From Adiantum capillus-veneris (Eukaryota > Streptophyta > Polypodiopsida > Polypodiales > Pteridaceae), in NCBI GenBank assembly GCA_014529385.2, contig CM043962.1:50108598-50172597 (forward strand): 64,000 bases of DNA, given 5' to 3'. Positions 35,180 through 46,214 of this stretch are shown in pieces. The translations under genes and the position numbers were made by a program. The notes under the pieces are model-generated. The model had not been told where the DNA came from. It ran no database searches and saw nothing but the letters and a program-made list of their open reading frames with translations. How positions within the stretch are numbered: the stretch's first letter is position 1; the number at the start of each line of letters is the position of its first letter.

Positions 35180-35908
35180 GAAACTGCCCATAGGGCTACA
35201 ACCACCTCTTTAAGAGAGGGCTACAACAAACATGATGGGAGACTCTCCCAATGAAAAAACCAGCATATGTACAATGGGGCTAAATCAAGAAATGGAGTGA
35301 GGGAAAAGCCACACAGGTGGTCGGTAATGCCATCAAAGTAATCCCTAGACCATGGTCTAAAAATTCATTTCAAACCATTTCATTTAGCTTATGTCGCTTC
35401 TCCACATAAAGTAAAGCATTATATTGAAACTGCCCATAGGGCTACAACCACCTCTTTAAGAGAGGGATACAACAAACATGATGGGAGACTCTCCCAATGA
35501 AAAAACCAGCATATGTACAATGGGGCTAAATCAAGAAATGGGGGGAGGGAAAAGTCACACAGGTGGTCGGTAATGCCATCAAAGTAATCCCTAGACCATG
35601 GTGTAAAAATTCATTTCAAACCATTTCATTTAGCTTATGTCGCTTTTCCACATAAAGTAAAGCATTACATTGAAACTACCCATAGGGCTACAACCACGGG
35701 CTACAACAAACATGATGGGAGACTCTCCCAATGAAAAAACCAGCATATGTACAATGGGGCTAAATCAAGAAATCTGGGGGGAGGGAAAAGCCACACAGGT
35801 GGTCGGTAATGCCATCAAAGTAATTCCTAGACCATGGTGTAAAAATTCATTTCAAACCATTTCATTTAGCTTATGTCGCTTTTCCACATAAAGTAAAGCA
35901 TTATATTT
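35180..35908. repeat. Tandem array, three copies of a 246-bp unit
   Basis: Copies start at 35,180, 35,426 and 35,672 with GAAACTGCCCATAGGGCTAC. Copies 1 and 2 are nearly identical; copy 3 has lost a short CTCTTTAAGAGAGG segment. The unit contains ACCATGGTCTA and ends in CATTTCATTT-rich sequence, which also appears just upstream (35,095-35,150). It lies 400 bp before the first coding unit, so it could be a promoter array. Confidence 0.92.
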
Positions 35909-36194
35909 CATTTCTGCTTATGGCACTTAGGCCGTCTTTGTCAAGAGTCAAGGGATCTGGAGGGTTAGGGTGGGGTGGGGGATTTCAACCCAAGTGCATT
36001 GACAAAGAGGTTGATCTTTTTTGCAAATGTTGTGATTTACCGCAAATGTTTATTTTTAATGCTCTAAAAAACTATACCTTTGAACAACTTTGGGGAAACC
36101 TATAGATGAGAATTTATAGAAATGTCTTATATTTGTTGAATAATTAGGGTAAAAAAGAGATCTAATTATTGGGTGCGTAGACTTGATGTGTATT

Positions 36195-36258
<64 letters not shown>
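36195..36258. repeat. (GA)n microsatellite
   Basis: A GA tract with one A interruption, 55 bp upstream of the first coding unit, probably in its 5' leader. Confidence 0.95.
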
Positions 36259-36313
36259 TTTTTTAATAATTACCACTCCAAACTTATTAGGTATTTGTAA
36301 TCACATTGTCATT

Positions 36314-36733
36314 ATGGAAAAAGATCAAGAATTGCCTTGGAATGTTATGAAAGCAAGCGCTTATAAGGTTCGCTTTGACCTCGTGAAAAGCGTTGTTGAT
36401 GGCTTGAAGGAAAACGGAGTCAACATAGATCATTGGCCAGAGACCTTCTATTATTTATTTGGCAAAGATGGGCCTCCCACATGTGTAGTAACCATCTTTA
36501 TAGACGATTCTATAGGGTGGCATGTAAAATTGGGTGTGCTATCATTGAAAGCATGTCTTGGGCTTGTATCTGGTTACAAAATCTCTACCCTAGGATTCCA
36601 AAGTATGCCTATTGATGTAATTCACTCTAGGCTAAAGCTTTTACTAAGCCTCATACCCAACAAGAAAATTTGGAGTTGTGTTCTTCCTCCATTGGTTGTA
36701 GAAGATGCTCCAGGCTATGATTATAATTTGTGA
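36314..36733 (+). CDS. CACTA-type element ORF 1, 139 aa, unknown function
   Basis: The ORF starts at the Met of MEKDQELPWNVM; an open frame continues upstream only through the GA tract, which favours this start. It is a compact, ungapped protein with a hydrophobic middle (VVTIFIDDSIGWHVKLGVLS) and a basic/proline end. I see no zinc finger, DNA-binding motif or membrane segment that can be relied on. It ends 148 bp before the transposase start on the same strand. Its intact frame inside a bounded element suggests a real accessory product, perhaps spliced as in other CACTA elements. Function is unknown. Confidence 0.6.
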   Translation: MEKDQELPWNVMKASAYKVRFDLVKSVVDGLKENGVNIDHWPETFYYLFGKDGPPTCVVTIFIDDSIGWHVKLGVLSLKACLGLVSGYKISTLGFQSMPIDVIHSRLKLLLSLIPNKKIWSCVLPPLVVEDAPGYDYNL

Positions 36734-36881
36734 TTAAGAAAGTTCTTATTTAAAGTGTGTCATCTTCTTTCATTAAAAAAAGATCAAAACTTCTATTCTT
36801 GCTTTGTTTTCTTTCTTAATGATGATCTCAAATCTGTATTGACGTAAGAATTCTTTCTGAAATATAGAGTGTTTATTAGTC

Positions 36882-39800
36882 ATGAGTCAAAGTCTATCTT
36901 GGAAGTGCTCGTGCGATTACCTTTGCAAACACTTATCAAATGGGTGTGCTTTTGTAACAAAGAGGACTTTCTATCATCACCGTCAACAAGATGCACTGGG
37001 AAAAGTCCACCCATCAGTAAGTAAAAGGAGAAGGGTGCAGCTAGAGTTAGACTGCCCTTCCACGTCAGCTCTGGTTACACCTCTATCTACACCTACAACT
37101 ATGTCAACTCTTCTTGAACCCCAAGTTTCTCCCTCTATTGGTCTAATTAATAGAGTGGAAAGGGTTAGTAAGGGTGAAAGACACACTATTTGCCGTTGCT
37201 CACTGTATTGCGGAGGCGGTCGACAAGTTCATGCTTCGACCTATTATCGTCATCAAGATCTCTTTAAAAAATATGATAGCTTAAAAAATAAGTTTGGCTT
37301 AGCTGAACATGGGCTATCAAGCGAGAACTTCGCCTACGATCATGTGCAAGACCCAAGTGACCGTGAACACATGTCATTTGAGGCAGAAGTGGATGATCAA
37401 AGCCAAAATGAGGCTCTCATGGACACCAATGATGTTCTAGAAGATGATTTCTCTATTTTGTACATGGAGCTCATTGAGAGAGTAGTGGAACTACAATCTC
37501 TATGGGATGAACATCGATTACCAATAGGTGTACAAGATAAAATGCTTCGCTTGATGTTCGGCGATTTTGGGGGATCAAGGGTCAATTGTCCAAGCGCCAA
37601 GCAAAGTTTAGCGAGACTGCTAATTCAGCTCCCATCTACATGGGAAGGAGACCTTGGTGGTATTAGAGTCCCTGCATGTTGGGACCAACTACAGACAATG
37701 CTGAAAGGGCTCGGAATGATTTCTGCCCAACGTTATCGTGTCTGCATAGGATATCAAGGGGCAAGGCATCCGCCACAACTCCTTCAACCAAGTTCGGAAG
37801 ATAATTTTATTGGAGAAATGCCAAAGTGTTTATGCTCTAGAGAACCTCGCTCTAAAAAGCTAAAGCGAGATTGCCTTCAGTGTTGTGAAAAATGCCCCGT
37901 TTGTGAAAAGCCAAGGAAGTGTATGCTATCTTTCGACTATATACCAATTGGACCTCAATTAAAGCTTTTGACTAAATGCAATACATTTTGTCATGAGATG
38001 TTGAATATGGCGCCATAAGCAAGAATGGCTTCCTGAAATTGTAAACGATGCACAAAGAAGGATCGTTGATTTCTGGAATGGAACGAAGCTCCAAGAAGTA
38101 AAAGATTTATGGGATCCAATGGTTTTATATGAGCTACCAGTGGTTTGCTCTAATCCAGTGTGCAAAAAGATCTACACCACTTTTCCAAGCTCTAAGCGAC
38201 ATGAAGCTTTGCAAAGAGGATGGGATGCAGATAAAGGAGCTTATCAATTCACGTGTCTCGAATGCTTGGAAGATATTCAATGCAACAAGAAATTTCAAAG
38301 GGTTAGTTATCCATGTATAATTTTTGTGACATTATTTCACTCATCTTTAATGCTAATATGTGTGATGGTGTGGTCAGGGTGATCCCCGTAATGTAGCGTT
38401 GTTGCTTCATTGGGACGGTTTTCAGACGTCCTGGACGACTCAAAAAAGTTGTGGTGCTGTGGAGATTTTGTTGCTTAATGCAGGTCCCAACTCCTCCATA
38501 GAGGTCTTGCCAGTATTGTTTATCCCGCAAAGTTGTAAAAAGAGTATAAAGAGCTCTGGCGATGTTTTTGCAACATGCTTAACTCCTTTAGTGGATGAGC
38601 TAGAGAAGTTATATCTTCATGGAGTGGATGTGATATATGAGTATCCAGTAGAAAAAGTTTTTGAGGATCCTGAAGGTTATTCAAAGTTGTGCACGATATG
38701 CGCCATGGTGATGATGGTTACTGGAGACCATCCTGCACAGTGCAAGATATGCATGTTTAAAAATGGAGGAAGTGACTTTTGCAGGCGTGACAAGGCACAA
38801 GCAACTCTAGTGAAAGATGGTACAAAACTGGATGGTCGATATGTTTATAATGAAAATCGCTATCAAAGTAGATTTCCACCGCCACATAGAACAGTTGGTG
38901 AGATGAAAGCTGCTTTGGAGGAAGCCAGGCGATGCTGTACACAAGTTGAAAGGGAAGCAGCCTTGAAAAAATCAGGTCTCTCAGGGGTCTCCATCCTGTG
39001 GAGACTTACTGACTTATATGGTTTTGATGTATCCCTTGACTGCGTGTACGATGTGATGCACACAATGTCATTAAATATATTTAAGAAGTATATTTCACAT
39101 CTAATTCAGAAGGCCGATGCTTCTCAAAAGAAGGAGATAGATGCAGCTGTGAGAGAACTCACCAAGGTGATGCCTAGCTCAATTCAATATGGACGGTGGC
39201 CAAATGCTCCAAGTGTCTATTGTGACTCTTTTAAGGCTGAGGAGAATCAAAAATTTATTCAGTGGTGTCTTCCTTATATTCTAAGGACAGTCAATGGGAT
39301 AGATGAACAGATGCAAGTTCTGGGCTATTTATTGATTGATATAGCTCATAGTTTCTACAATTACTCTAGAGATCATGGCTGGTCCATTGTTGATATTCAA
39401 GTGGTAAAATCACTTCTACAATCTTGGAGAATTCAAACAGAAGAATACTTCGGAGCAAATTCTTCTCCCTTGGAACATGTTGCTGGAAGTGGCGAGCTTC
39501 TTGATGATGTGATACGTCATGGTCTACATGATCGGTACTGGTGTTATATCTTTGAGCGTCTTGTAAAGATATACAGCACCATCAAGACAAATAATATGCA
39601 GGATGAAGCATCATTTGTCCAATATTATTTGAGGAAGTTCTTTACTAGAGTTTTTCAGATTGTGCAATCAGACAGTGATGGGCTTCTTCTGGAACAAAGA
39701 TTCTTAAGATCTTTGCATGCCTCTATGGGTGGCACTTTCAGTAACTCCGCTATAGAAGACTACTCAGAGGAGTGTCCACTGCAAGATATGGATGGTTTAG

Positions 39801-40732
39801 CAATTGTTTCGTCTATTGGTGCAGCGAAATCTTTGTGGAATACCATGTTGAAACATGGTCAAAGATCTTCATGTATAGATAGCCTTCTTCTCAAAGGCAT
39901 TGCAATTTCAAAGAAGCGATGTGTTTATCGGAATCCAACAAGTGAGGAGTCTACCTTTTTAAGGAGATTTTGGAACATTGAAGCAAGCATTCCTATTGCA
40001 GAAGTAAAGGCGTATGACAAGGTTCTCTTCAGAGAGGAAATATACAAAGTTGGCTCTGATGTGGTGGTGAAGGTTGATGATATAAATCAACAAGTAGAGG
40101 AAAGGGGCCATTGGAAAGCTTGTATAACTTCTTTTTTCTCTATGCAGCATCAAGGAAAGTCCATGCTTTTCTTTGCAGGGAGATACTATAAGCAATGCAT
40201 TGTAGGTGATACTCATTCAGAACGATTACTTATTGATACAGTTACAGGAATGAGTGTCCTTGAAAAGATACCGTTGCCCTTCACTTGGGATTGTATTCGC
40301 CTAATCTCATCTTTGCTACATAAGTTTATTCCAATGCCATTATCGCGAGGACATAAGTTCATAGCTTATGAAGTGAAACACTTAAAGAGAAGGGATAGAT
40401 TGCTAGAGGAAGGACAATGTGGAAATGTTCCTTTATGGCTCCAAGAGCATGATATAGTAAAAGTATGCATCGAAAATGGAGGTGTGGAACAATTGAAGCA
40501 TGCCGTGGTTAGGGAAATAAATTGTGAGGAAAAAATGGCAAAGCTTGCTATACTAAAGCCTCCTATGCATCAAAGCAATATTTGGAAAGTTCAAATAGAG
40601 GAGAATGAATGGAGAAGTTGGGATAGTTGTGTGTTTCTGCTCGAAGGTTGGGTTGTAGTGAAGAAGAAGAAGATCACTAAGCTAGGGGAGCTTGATCGTT
40701 GGGTACCTATTATATGGCGCTCCAATGAATGA
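36882..40732 (+). CDS. TNP2-like (CACTA/EnSpm) transposase, one frameshift, one intron
   Basis: The frame 36,882-38,018 gives two Cys/His-rich repeats (CSCDYLCKHL...FYHHRQQ and CRCSLYCGGGRQVHASTYYR), likely zinc-binding, then an acidic helix region. At about 38,011 the frame shifts by one base and continues (HKQEWLPEIVNDAQRRIVDF) to 38,301. An intron with GT-AG ends follows (38,302-38,377), then 38,378-40,732. The last exon holds the TNP2 core: LLLHWDGFQTS, TGDHPAQCKICMF, LTDLYGFDVSLDCVYDVMH, then a large C-terminal domain. TNP2/TNPD-type proteins cut and paste CACTA elements. About 1,250 residues in total. The single-base slip near 38,011 would inactivate it unless it is a sequence error. 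Confidence 0.85.
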
Positions 40733-40974
40733 TTATATTTTGTAATTCACTATTTGAACATGTCTAAAATGTGTCAAGTTTACAATTAATTTTGTACCCC
40801 ACTATTTGAGCATGTATACAATGTGTCAAGTCTATATTTAATTTTGTAACCCACTACTTAGATATGTCTATATTGACTTAAGTCTCTTTTTTTAAAAGTG
40901 ATTTAACTTGTTTTTATTGGTGGTTGTTAATTATTTTTATATGTGTGTGCTTGTTTGACTTTGTTAGGGTAAAT

Positions 40975-42037
40975 ATGAGTTGTCCGCAATCTATTTTAGC
41001 TGCATTGCTTTCGAAACCTCATGATGAAGCTCTCAAAGAGTTGAGTGTATGGAGAGCCAATTATGCTGGGAACAAAAGAATTTTAGGAAATCCTACTAGC
41101 ATTACTACACATGGGGATCCACCTTGTGCAACTAAATATGATCCAGAGATATATGACCAGGTGTTTAGACCTCCACCTCCCACACATAGAGATGCAGGGA
41201 AGCTTTATAGTAGAAATTTTCTTTTGAAGTATCATCCGGATCGATATAGAGTGTTATACTCTAACTATGGGGAGGTGGGAAAATGGTTTGAAAAAGTTGA
41301 CTCTATTGGTGACCTTCGAAACAATCTTGAACGAAAGAGTCAAGTTATGAGCATCATTGGAGACAACATAGGCAAACTCAAAGACATTGTCATAGATGGA
41401 GCTTCTTATCCTTGGAAGGAGGAGGATATTTATTTATGGTGTATCAAGTCTCTTGCCGCTAAGCGCAAGTATACCAAACGAAAGGCCCACCAATCAACGT
41501 CTTCCTCGAGTGGATCTACGATATGGTTATTTAATGCATTAATAAAGATATGTTTTTTGTGTGTTTTATACTTACAAGATATTTTTAATGCAAATATAGG
41601 CCATAAATAATGATTTACATGATAAGGATGTTGGGATGCAACATGGAGAATCCAATGACTTGGATAAAGATGATTCTCCTAACAAAATGGTAAGATAGTT
41701 AGCATGAATACTTAGTGGCTTATTTGATGCTTTTTTTCATCTACATTTTATTTTCAATAGGTAGAGAATGCTCACGATGACAATGCTTTGGCAAAGCTTA
41801 CTGACATGGATACTATTGTGGTAATTGAAAACAAGATGGAAAAGGAGGCACCAGCTAATGTGAGTCATTGGTTACTACACACTATTCATCTTGAGCTTCT
41901 AAATGTGTGTTCTTAAAGTTAAATTTTTTTATGGTTTATTTATGAAAACTTAGGAAGATGTAGAAGTATATATTCCAGAAATTCCTTGGCAAAATAATGA
42001 TGAAGAAAATGATGTTTATGAGGTATGTTCAAAAGTA

Positions 42038-42089
<52 letters not shown>

Positions 42090-43058
42090 TTCACTTAAAT
42101 TATGATTATTTTTTATTTAGGAGTATCAAAGATTTATATCAGATGGGAGCTTTGGGGTTGCTTTGGAAGAAAAAAAATCTTATGAGAGTTCACATGGTGT
42201 CGATCATAACCATGTAGAGAACAAGGTTTGAGTTTGAGGTTATGTTGTTTGATGCATAAAATACATTTTTTGTATTGCTTGATTATTGTGATTGTTTGGT
42301 ATATAGAAAATGAAAGATAACACTTCAAGTGAATTTTGCGATTCAAACGTAGATCTGCTCTCTAGAAAAAGTGTGCGAAAAAGAAAGGTATGCTAGTAAT
42401 ATATTTGTGTTGAGTAGCTTGATCGATATTGGATTTTACTTTCTTTTATAAGTTGTTGTGTGTCGTGTTTTTAGGCTACGAGTAAGCTTCAGGAGCTTCT
42501 CAAAAAAAAGGAGAAAGCTTCAAAGGTTTCCAATAACAAAAAGAAAAAGGTAAATTGGTTAAGTTAAGCTATATAAATGAAATCTTGGTAACTAGGATTA
42601 AAACTATATTGTTTTCATGTTTAGGAACTATCAAGTGGATCCAGAGAAGAGAGTATTATTGATGAAAGCTCTCTTTTAGAAAAAAAGGTGTGTATTTTGT
42701 TAGGTGTACTACTTGCACTATACTTTGACTAATACACATAGAGTTTAACTAGATGATGACTGATACTCTTTGTTATTTTTTTTTAGGCACGAGAGTTATG
42801 TGTAAGTGATAAAGAAGCCATTCTAATGAAATGGCTTGGTACTAAGAAGGTTGAAGACATTTATCATCTTGTAAAACCTACTTATACTGCTCTCAAAAAA
42901 ACACATTCCTTCTTCAAGAGGAAGGCGGGTGACACCAATTCTTTTACCATGTGTGAGGATTTAGTGACTTGGCTCTTAGTGAAGAGCATCGTTTGTATCA
43001 ATTTTGATAAGGTAGGAGCTTTGTCACTCAAAGATGTGGAGTTGGCAAATGAAGATTG
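40975..43058 (+). CDS. CACTA-type element accessory protein, multi-exon, Lys/Glu-rich
   Basis: The first exon starts at the Met of MSCPQSILAALL, just after an AG, and runs to about 41,520. Then come small exons near 41,609-41,689, 41,761-41,860, 41,954-42,022, 42,121-42,226, 42,307-42,387, 42,475-42,549, 42,625-42,687 and 42,787-43,058. Each later exon ends at a GT and starts after an AG with the frame in phase 0. Exon 1 has a Pro-rich motif (RPPPPTHRDAG). The middle is acidic, then basic (KLQELLKKKEKASK, KKKK), and the last exon gives a compact conserved-looking block (LMKWLGTKKVEDIYHLVKP, DLVTWLLVKSIVCINFD). The first splice junction is not resolved. It may be a TnpA-like DNA-binding partner, by position only. 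Confidence 0.7.
42039..42081. repeat. (CT)n(AT)n microsatellite in an intron
   Basis: It sits in the intron between the fourth and fifth small exons of the accessory gene, just after the donor. Confidence 0.95.
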
Positions 43059-43189
43059 AGATTTGTATCTTTGAAACTTCTATGTGTTTGAAAGTGACAT
43101 TATCTTATTGAACTTTCATATTTGGTTACATGTACCTCTCTTGTTAAGTTGATTAAATCATTTCCTGAATCACTTAAAGATTTGACTTA

Positions 43190-43505
43190 GCATACATTCT
43201 ACTAGTTTAGATTTTCTATATGTCTACCTAGTTTAAATTTTCTAGGTCATTAACTAGTTTAGATTTACTTGGTGACTTATTAGTTTGGATTTGCTAGATG
43301 ATTAACTAGTTTGACACACTAAGGTCAAACTAGCAAGTGTGAAGAGTTTCTAGTTAGATCTAGCAACTTAGTTACTATATGGTAGTACCATTTGCCATAT
43401 AGTAACAAACTTATTAGATTGACCAACTAGAAACTGTCTCACAGTTGCTAGTTTGCACTTTTACTAGTTGTGTGTATTCAAACTAGTGAATCATCTAGCA
43501 AATTT
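43190..43505. repeat. 3' subterminal repeat array
   Basis: It has many copies of CTAGTTT/AAACTAG, plus GTTACTATATGGTA and its complement CCATATAGTAAC, the same core as in the 5' array. Several copies face each other. Probably binding sites for the element's proteins. Confidence 0.75.
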
Positions 43506-43512
43506 ATATTTT

Positions 43513-43546
43513 TTTCTATATGGTAACATGTCAAAAGCTCCTTGTG
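43513..43546. repeat. Right terminal inverted repeat of the CACTA-type element
   Basis: 34 bp ending AAAGCTCCTTGTG; its reverse complement matches 28,494-28,527 at 33 of 34 positions. ACG follows at 43,547-43,549. Confidence 0.93.
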
Positions 43547-43549
43547 ACG

Positions 43550-46210
43550 CACATCGGTCAACATACTTGATCTGCAGTGCTAGATTGTATAGATTTTAGA
43601 GCCAAGAATGGATTGCAACAAAGGCCATTCTTTCGGTACTAATGGCATTGGATCTTTGGGGCTGTCTGGTTGGTGACTGTTCATATATGATGTCTGCTTG
43701 ATGTTTCTATCACATCAAGCTTCTCCAAGTTTCCGTGTTGACGGGAAAACCAACTTGCTTACATCCAGCATCTTGTTGAAGGCAGCGGTTTCAACCTTTG
43801 ATTCTTACTTTGTATTTTGATTTGGAAGGTTGATATCATGCTGCGTATTGGAATTTCCATGAAGATGTTCTGGTTTATCTGTATTTTATCTATGCCTGTT
43901 CTATGAAACTGCAAACAAATTATAGTTTTCATGGCACGGACAAAGAAAGGCCTTCGCAAGTGTGTTGTCTGGGGTTGTGTGTTGAAGTGGAGCAGGATTA
44001 TAAACAGTAAATGATGGAAAGCAGGTCAGCCTTTTGAAGAACATTGGTTAAGATAAGACTCACTGATGCAGGAAGCATAGCTTTATGATTATGACATGAA
44101 AGCAAAGGGTTTATTCCTTCCACATTTATAAACTCTAATAAAGTGGGAGACTTGGGAAGAGCTAGACCTTTGCAGTGAGGAGATTCAAAAACCTTGTCTC
44201 CTCTGGCAATTAGGCTCCTTGCTACCTCCAGGCAACATAAAGAGGCTTGTAGGGTGTATAGGTTGACAACTTTACAAGATTGTCTATAATTATATCTATA
44301 TTACTACGAGCCTACTATCACATCCAGAAGCCATTTTTGAAGTAAATGTTTTATTGTAATTCCAAAGGGGCTAAAATGATAGGTAGCCCACTATTGTTGT
44401 CCGAGTGCTATTTCTTTTGTTACTTCTGGTAGATGGTTCGAAAGTTATGAATGGTTGGGAATGTGCTATCACAAATCTCTCTGTGAATAATATATATATT
44501 AGGGAACAGATGTGACAATTTATTGGTTGCACTACAAAATTTGAAACCTTCAGTGGTGATGTGTGCATTGCTGGTGTAGGTAGCCAAGAGATTTAATCAT
44601 CAGCCTTGGAACCAATACTCATTGCTCCGGGCTCCCCTTGACTTGCCCTTCCAATTTCAAGTCAAGGCTAATGTTCAATAGGGCCTAGCTCAATTATAAC
44701 TTTCCAAGGCTAATGTCCAATAGGCCTAGCTCAATTATAATTTTCCAAGGAATTGGCTTAGTTTTAATAGTGGATGGATTCAAGCTTGATATTGTAAACG
44801 TATTTAGGCACTAATAGACAGAGTCATATTATAAAGCTCCTAACAATGGCTCCTTCATTTGCAAAAATCATCTAGAGTTATGTTGATGGGAGGAGAGGAC
44901 TTCTACTCTCTCACTTTGAGTCATCCTTAGGTGAGGTGATAATTTTGCCTATGACCTTCACGATCTTAGCTACCCCGAGCCAGGAACATAAGTTTAGATG
45001 AAATTAAGACGCAAAGAATCGTATGTTAACTAAGATAACACACATGCTTGCTTAAAGCTAGTGGTCAAGGGGGTTGGAAATAAATGTGGCAAAGGATAGA
45101 ATACCTTTAAGAGTTTTTGAATAAAAGTTGTATGCCCTTTTGGTGGATTGGTCGACATGCTTATGAGGGTGAGATAACTTTTCTAGAAAAAGTTTCCCAT
45201 ATATTTACTATAGGCATCACACATGTCATAGTATATTCCTCTAACCGAACCTTTTGGTATAAATGTATTATACAAGCTTATAGTTTTGGCCTTTGGTAAT
45301 TACTAAATGATTTTCTTAGAATTCCATGGTGCATTAAAACTAAATCCTACTACACAATTTGAAGGGTATATCTTATAGAAGCTTATATTCTTTGCCTTTG
45401 CTAATTACTATAAGATTTTCTTAGAATGCCATGGTGCATTAGAACTAAATCCTACTACACAATTTTATAGGCATAACTTATTTAGGAATATAAACGAGGT
45501 GGTTGAACCATTCATTGTTTGCCTTTTTGATTTTCCTTCAAACTTGAACTTATGTATATTGATATAACTGTTGGTCAACTCATACATTTGTTACTAAAAA
45601 TTCATGTCTCAATTTCGGAGACAAGCCTATGCAAACCCTACATTGGAATTGAATTGGGGATAAACCTTCAAAAATGACTAGGAGAAAGAATCATGGACAA
45701 TAGATTGCCTTACTGCATACATGCCTTGGCTAGCTATACATGATTATGTATTCTTGTTTCGGTGTAGTTAAATCTTTCGAAGAGATTTTGAGGCTTATTT
45801 ATATAACAAGATTTTGTCAAATTCACAGTATGCCTTATGCATAAGGATGGCATTTTTCAACGGGTGGATGAGCTTGGATGCTACAACATACCATGTGTAT
45901 AAAATCAAGAGGTCATTATTCTACTATTCTCCTTTATTCTTGTGAGATTATTTGCATTTGGATCTATTTGAGAGAGAGAGGTGAAGTCACACGGCGAAGG
46001 ACGAGGACATAGTGCTTGCCACAACTCCTTAAGTTTAGGCAGCTTGAAAAAATCAGTGTAGATGATAGCTTGTAGTGGCCCATTTGTAATGGAATTTGCC
46101 TATTCAATTTGAGAGTAGCGGAATTTAATGAGAGTACTTTCAAGAAATGATTTTGTGAGCATAGCGGGTAGACATAATTGAAGATAGCAACATAATCATA
46201 GCAATTAGTT
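43550..46210. other. Original downstream flank of the BEL1-like locus, no supported gene
   Basis: AT-rich DNA without a recognisable gene. It contains a 42-bp tandem duplication at 44,663-44,747 (CAAGGCTAATGTYCAATAG unit) and a 105-bp tandem duplication at 45,275-45,480 (ATGGTGCATTARAACTAAAT unit). Before the transposon inserted, this stretch directly followed 28,490. Confidence 0.55.
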
Positions 46211-46214
46211 AACT

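Larger units (their letters stand above)
28494..43546 (+). mobile_element. Complete CACTA/EnSpm-type DNA transposon, 15,053 bp
   Basis: 34-bp terminal inverted repeats start CACAAGGAGCTTTTGACATG and match at 33 of 34 positions. A 3-bp ACG duplication flanks them. Subterminal repeats with the core TTACTATATRG lie at both ends. Three plus-strand coding units are inside: a 139-aa ORF, a TNP2-like transposase, and a spliced lysine-rich accessory protein. Known CACTA elements have ends CACTA or CACTG, 3-bp duplications and two or more genes; here the ends read CACAAG. Older insertions are nested inside (the 1.4-kb repeat at 30,990-32,405, the 246-bp array, microsatellites), which explains the large size. 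Confidence 0.9.

Noticed and set aside
43320-43330. CACTA string near 43,317 as an element end
   Set aside because: ACACACTAAGG lies inside the subterminal array; the true ends are fixed by the 34-bp inverted repeats and ACG duplication at 28,494 and 43,546.
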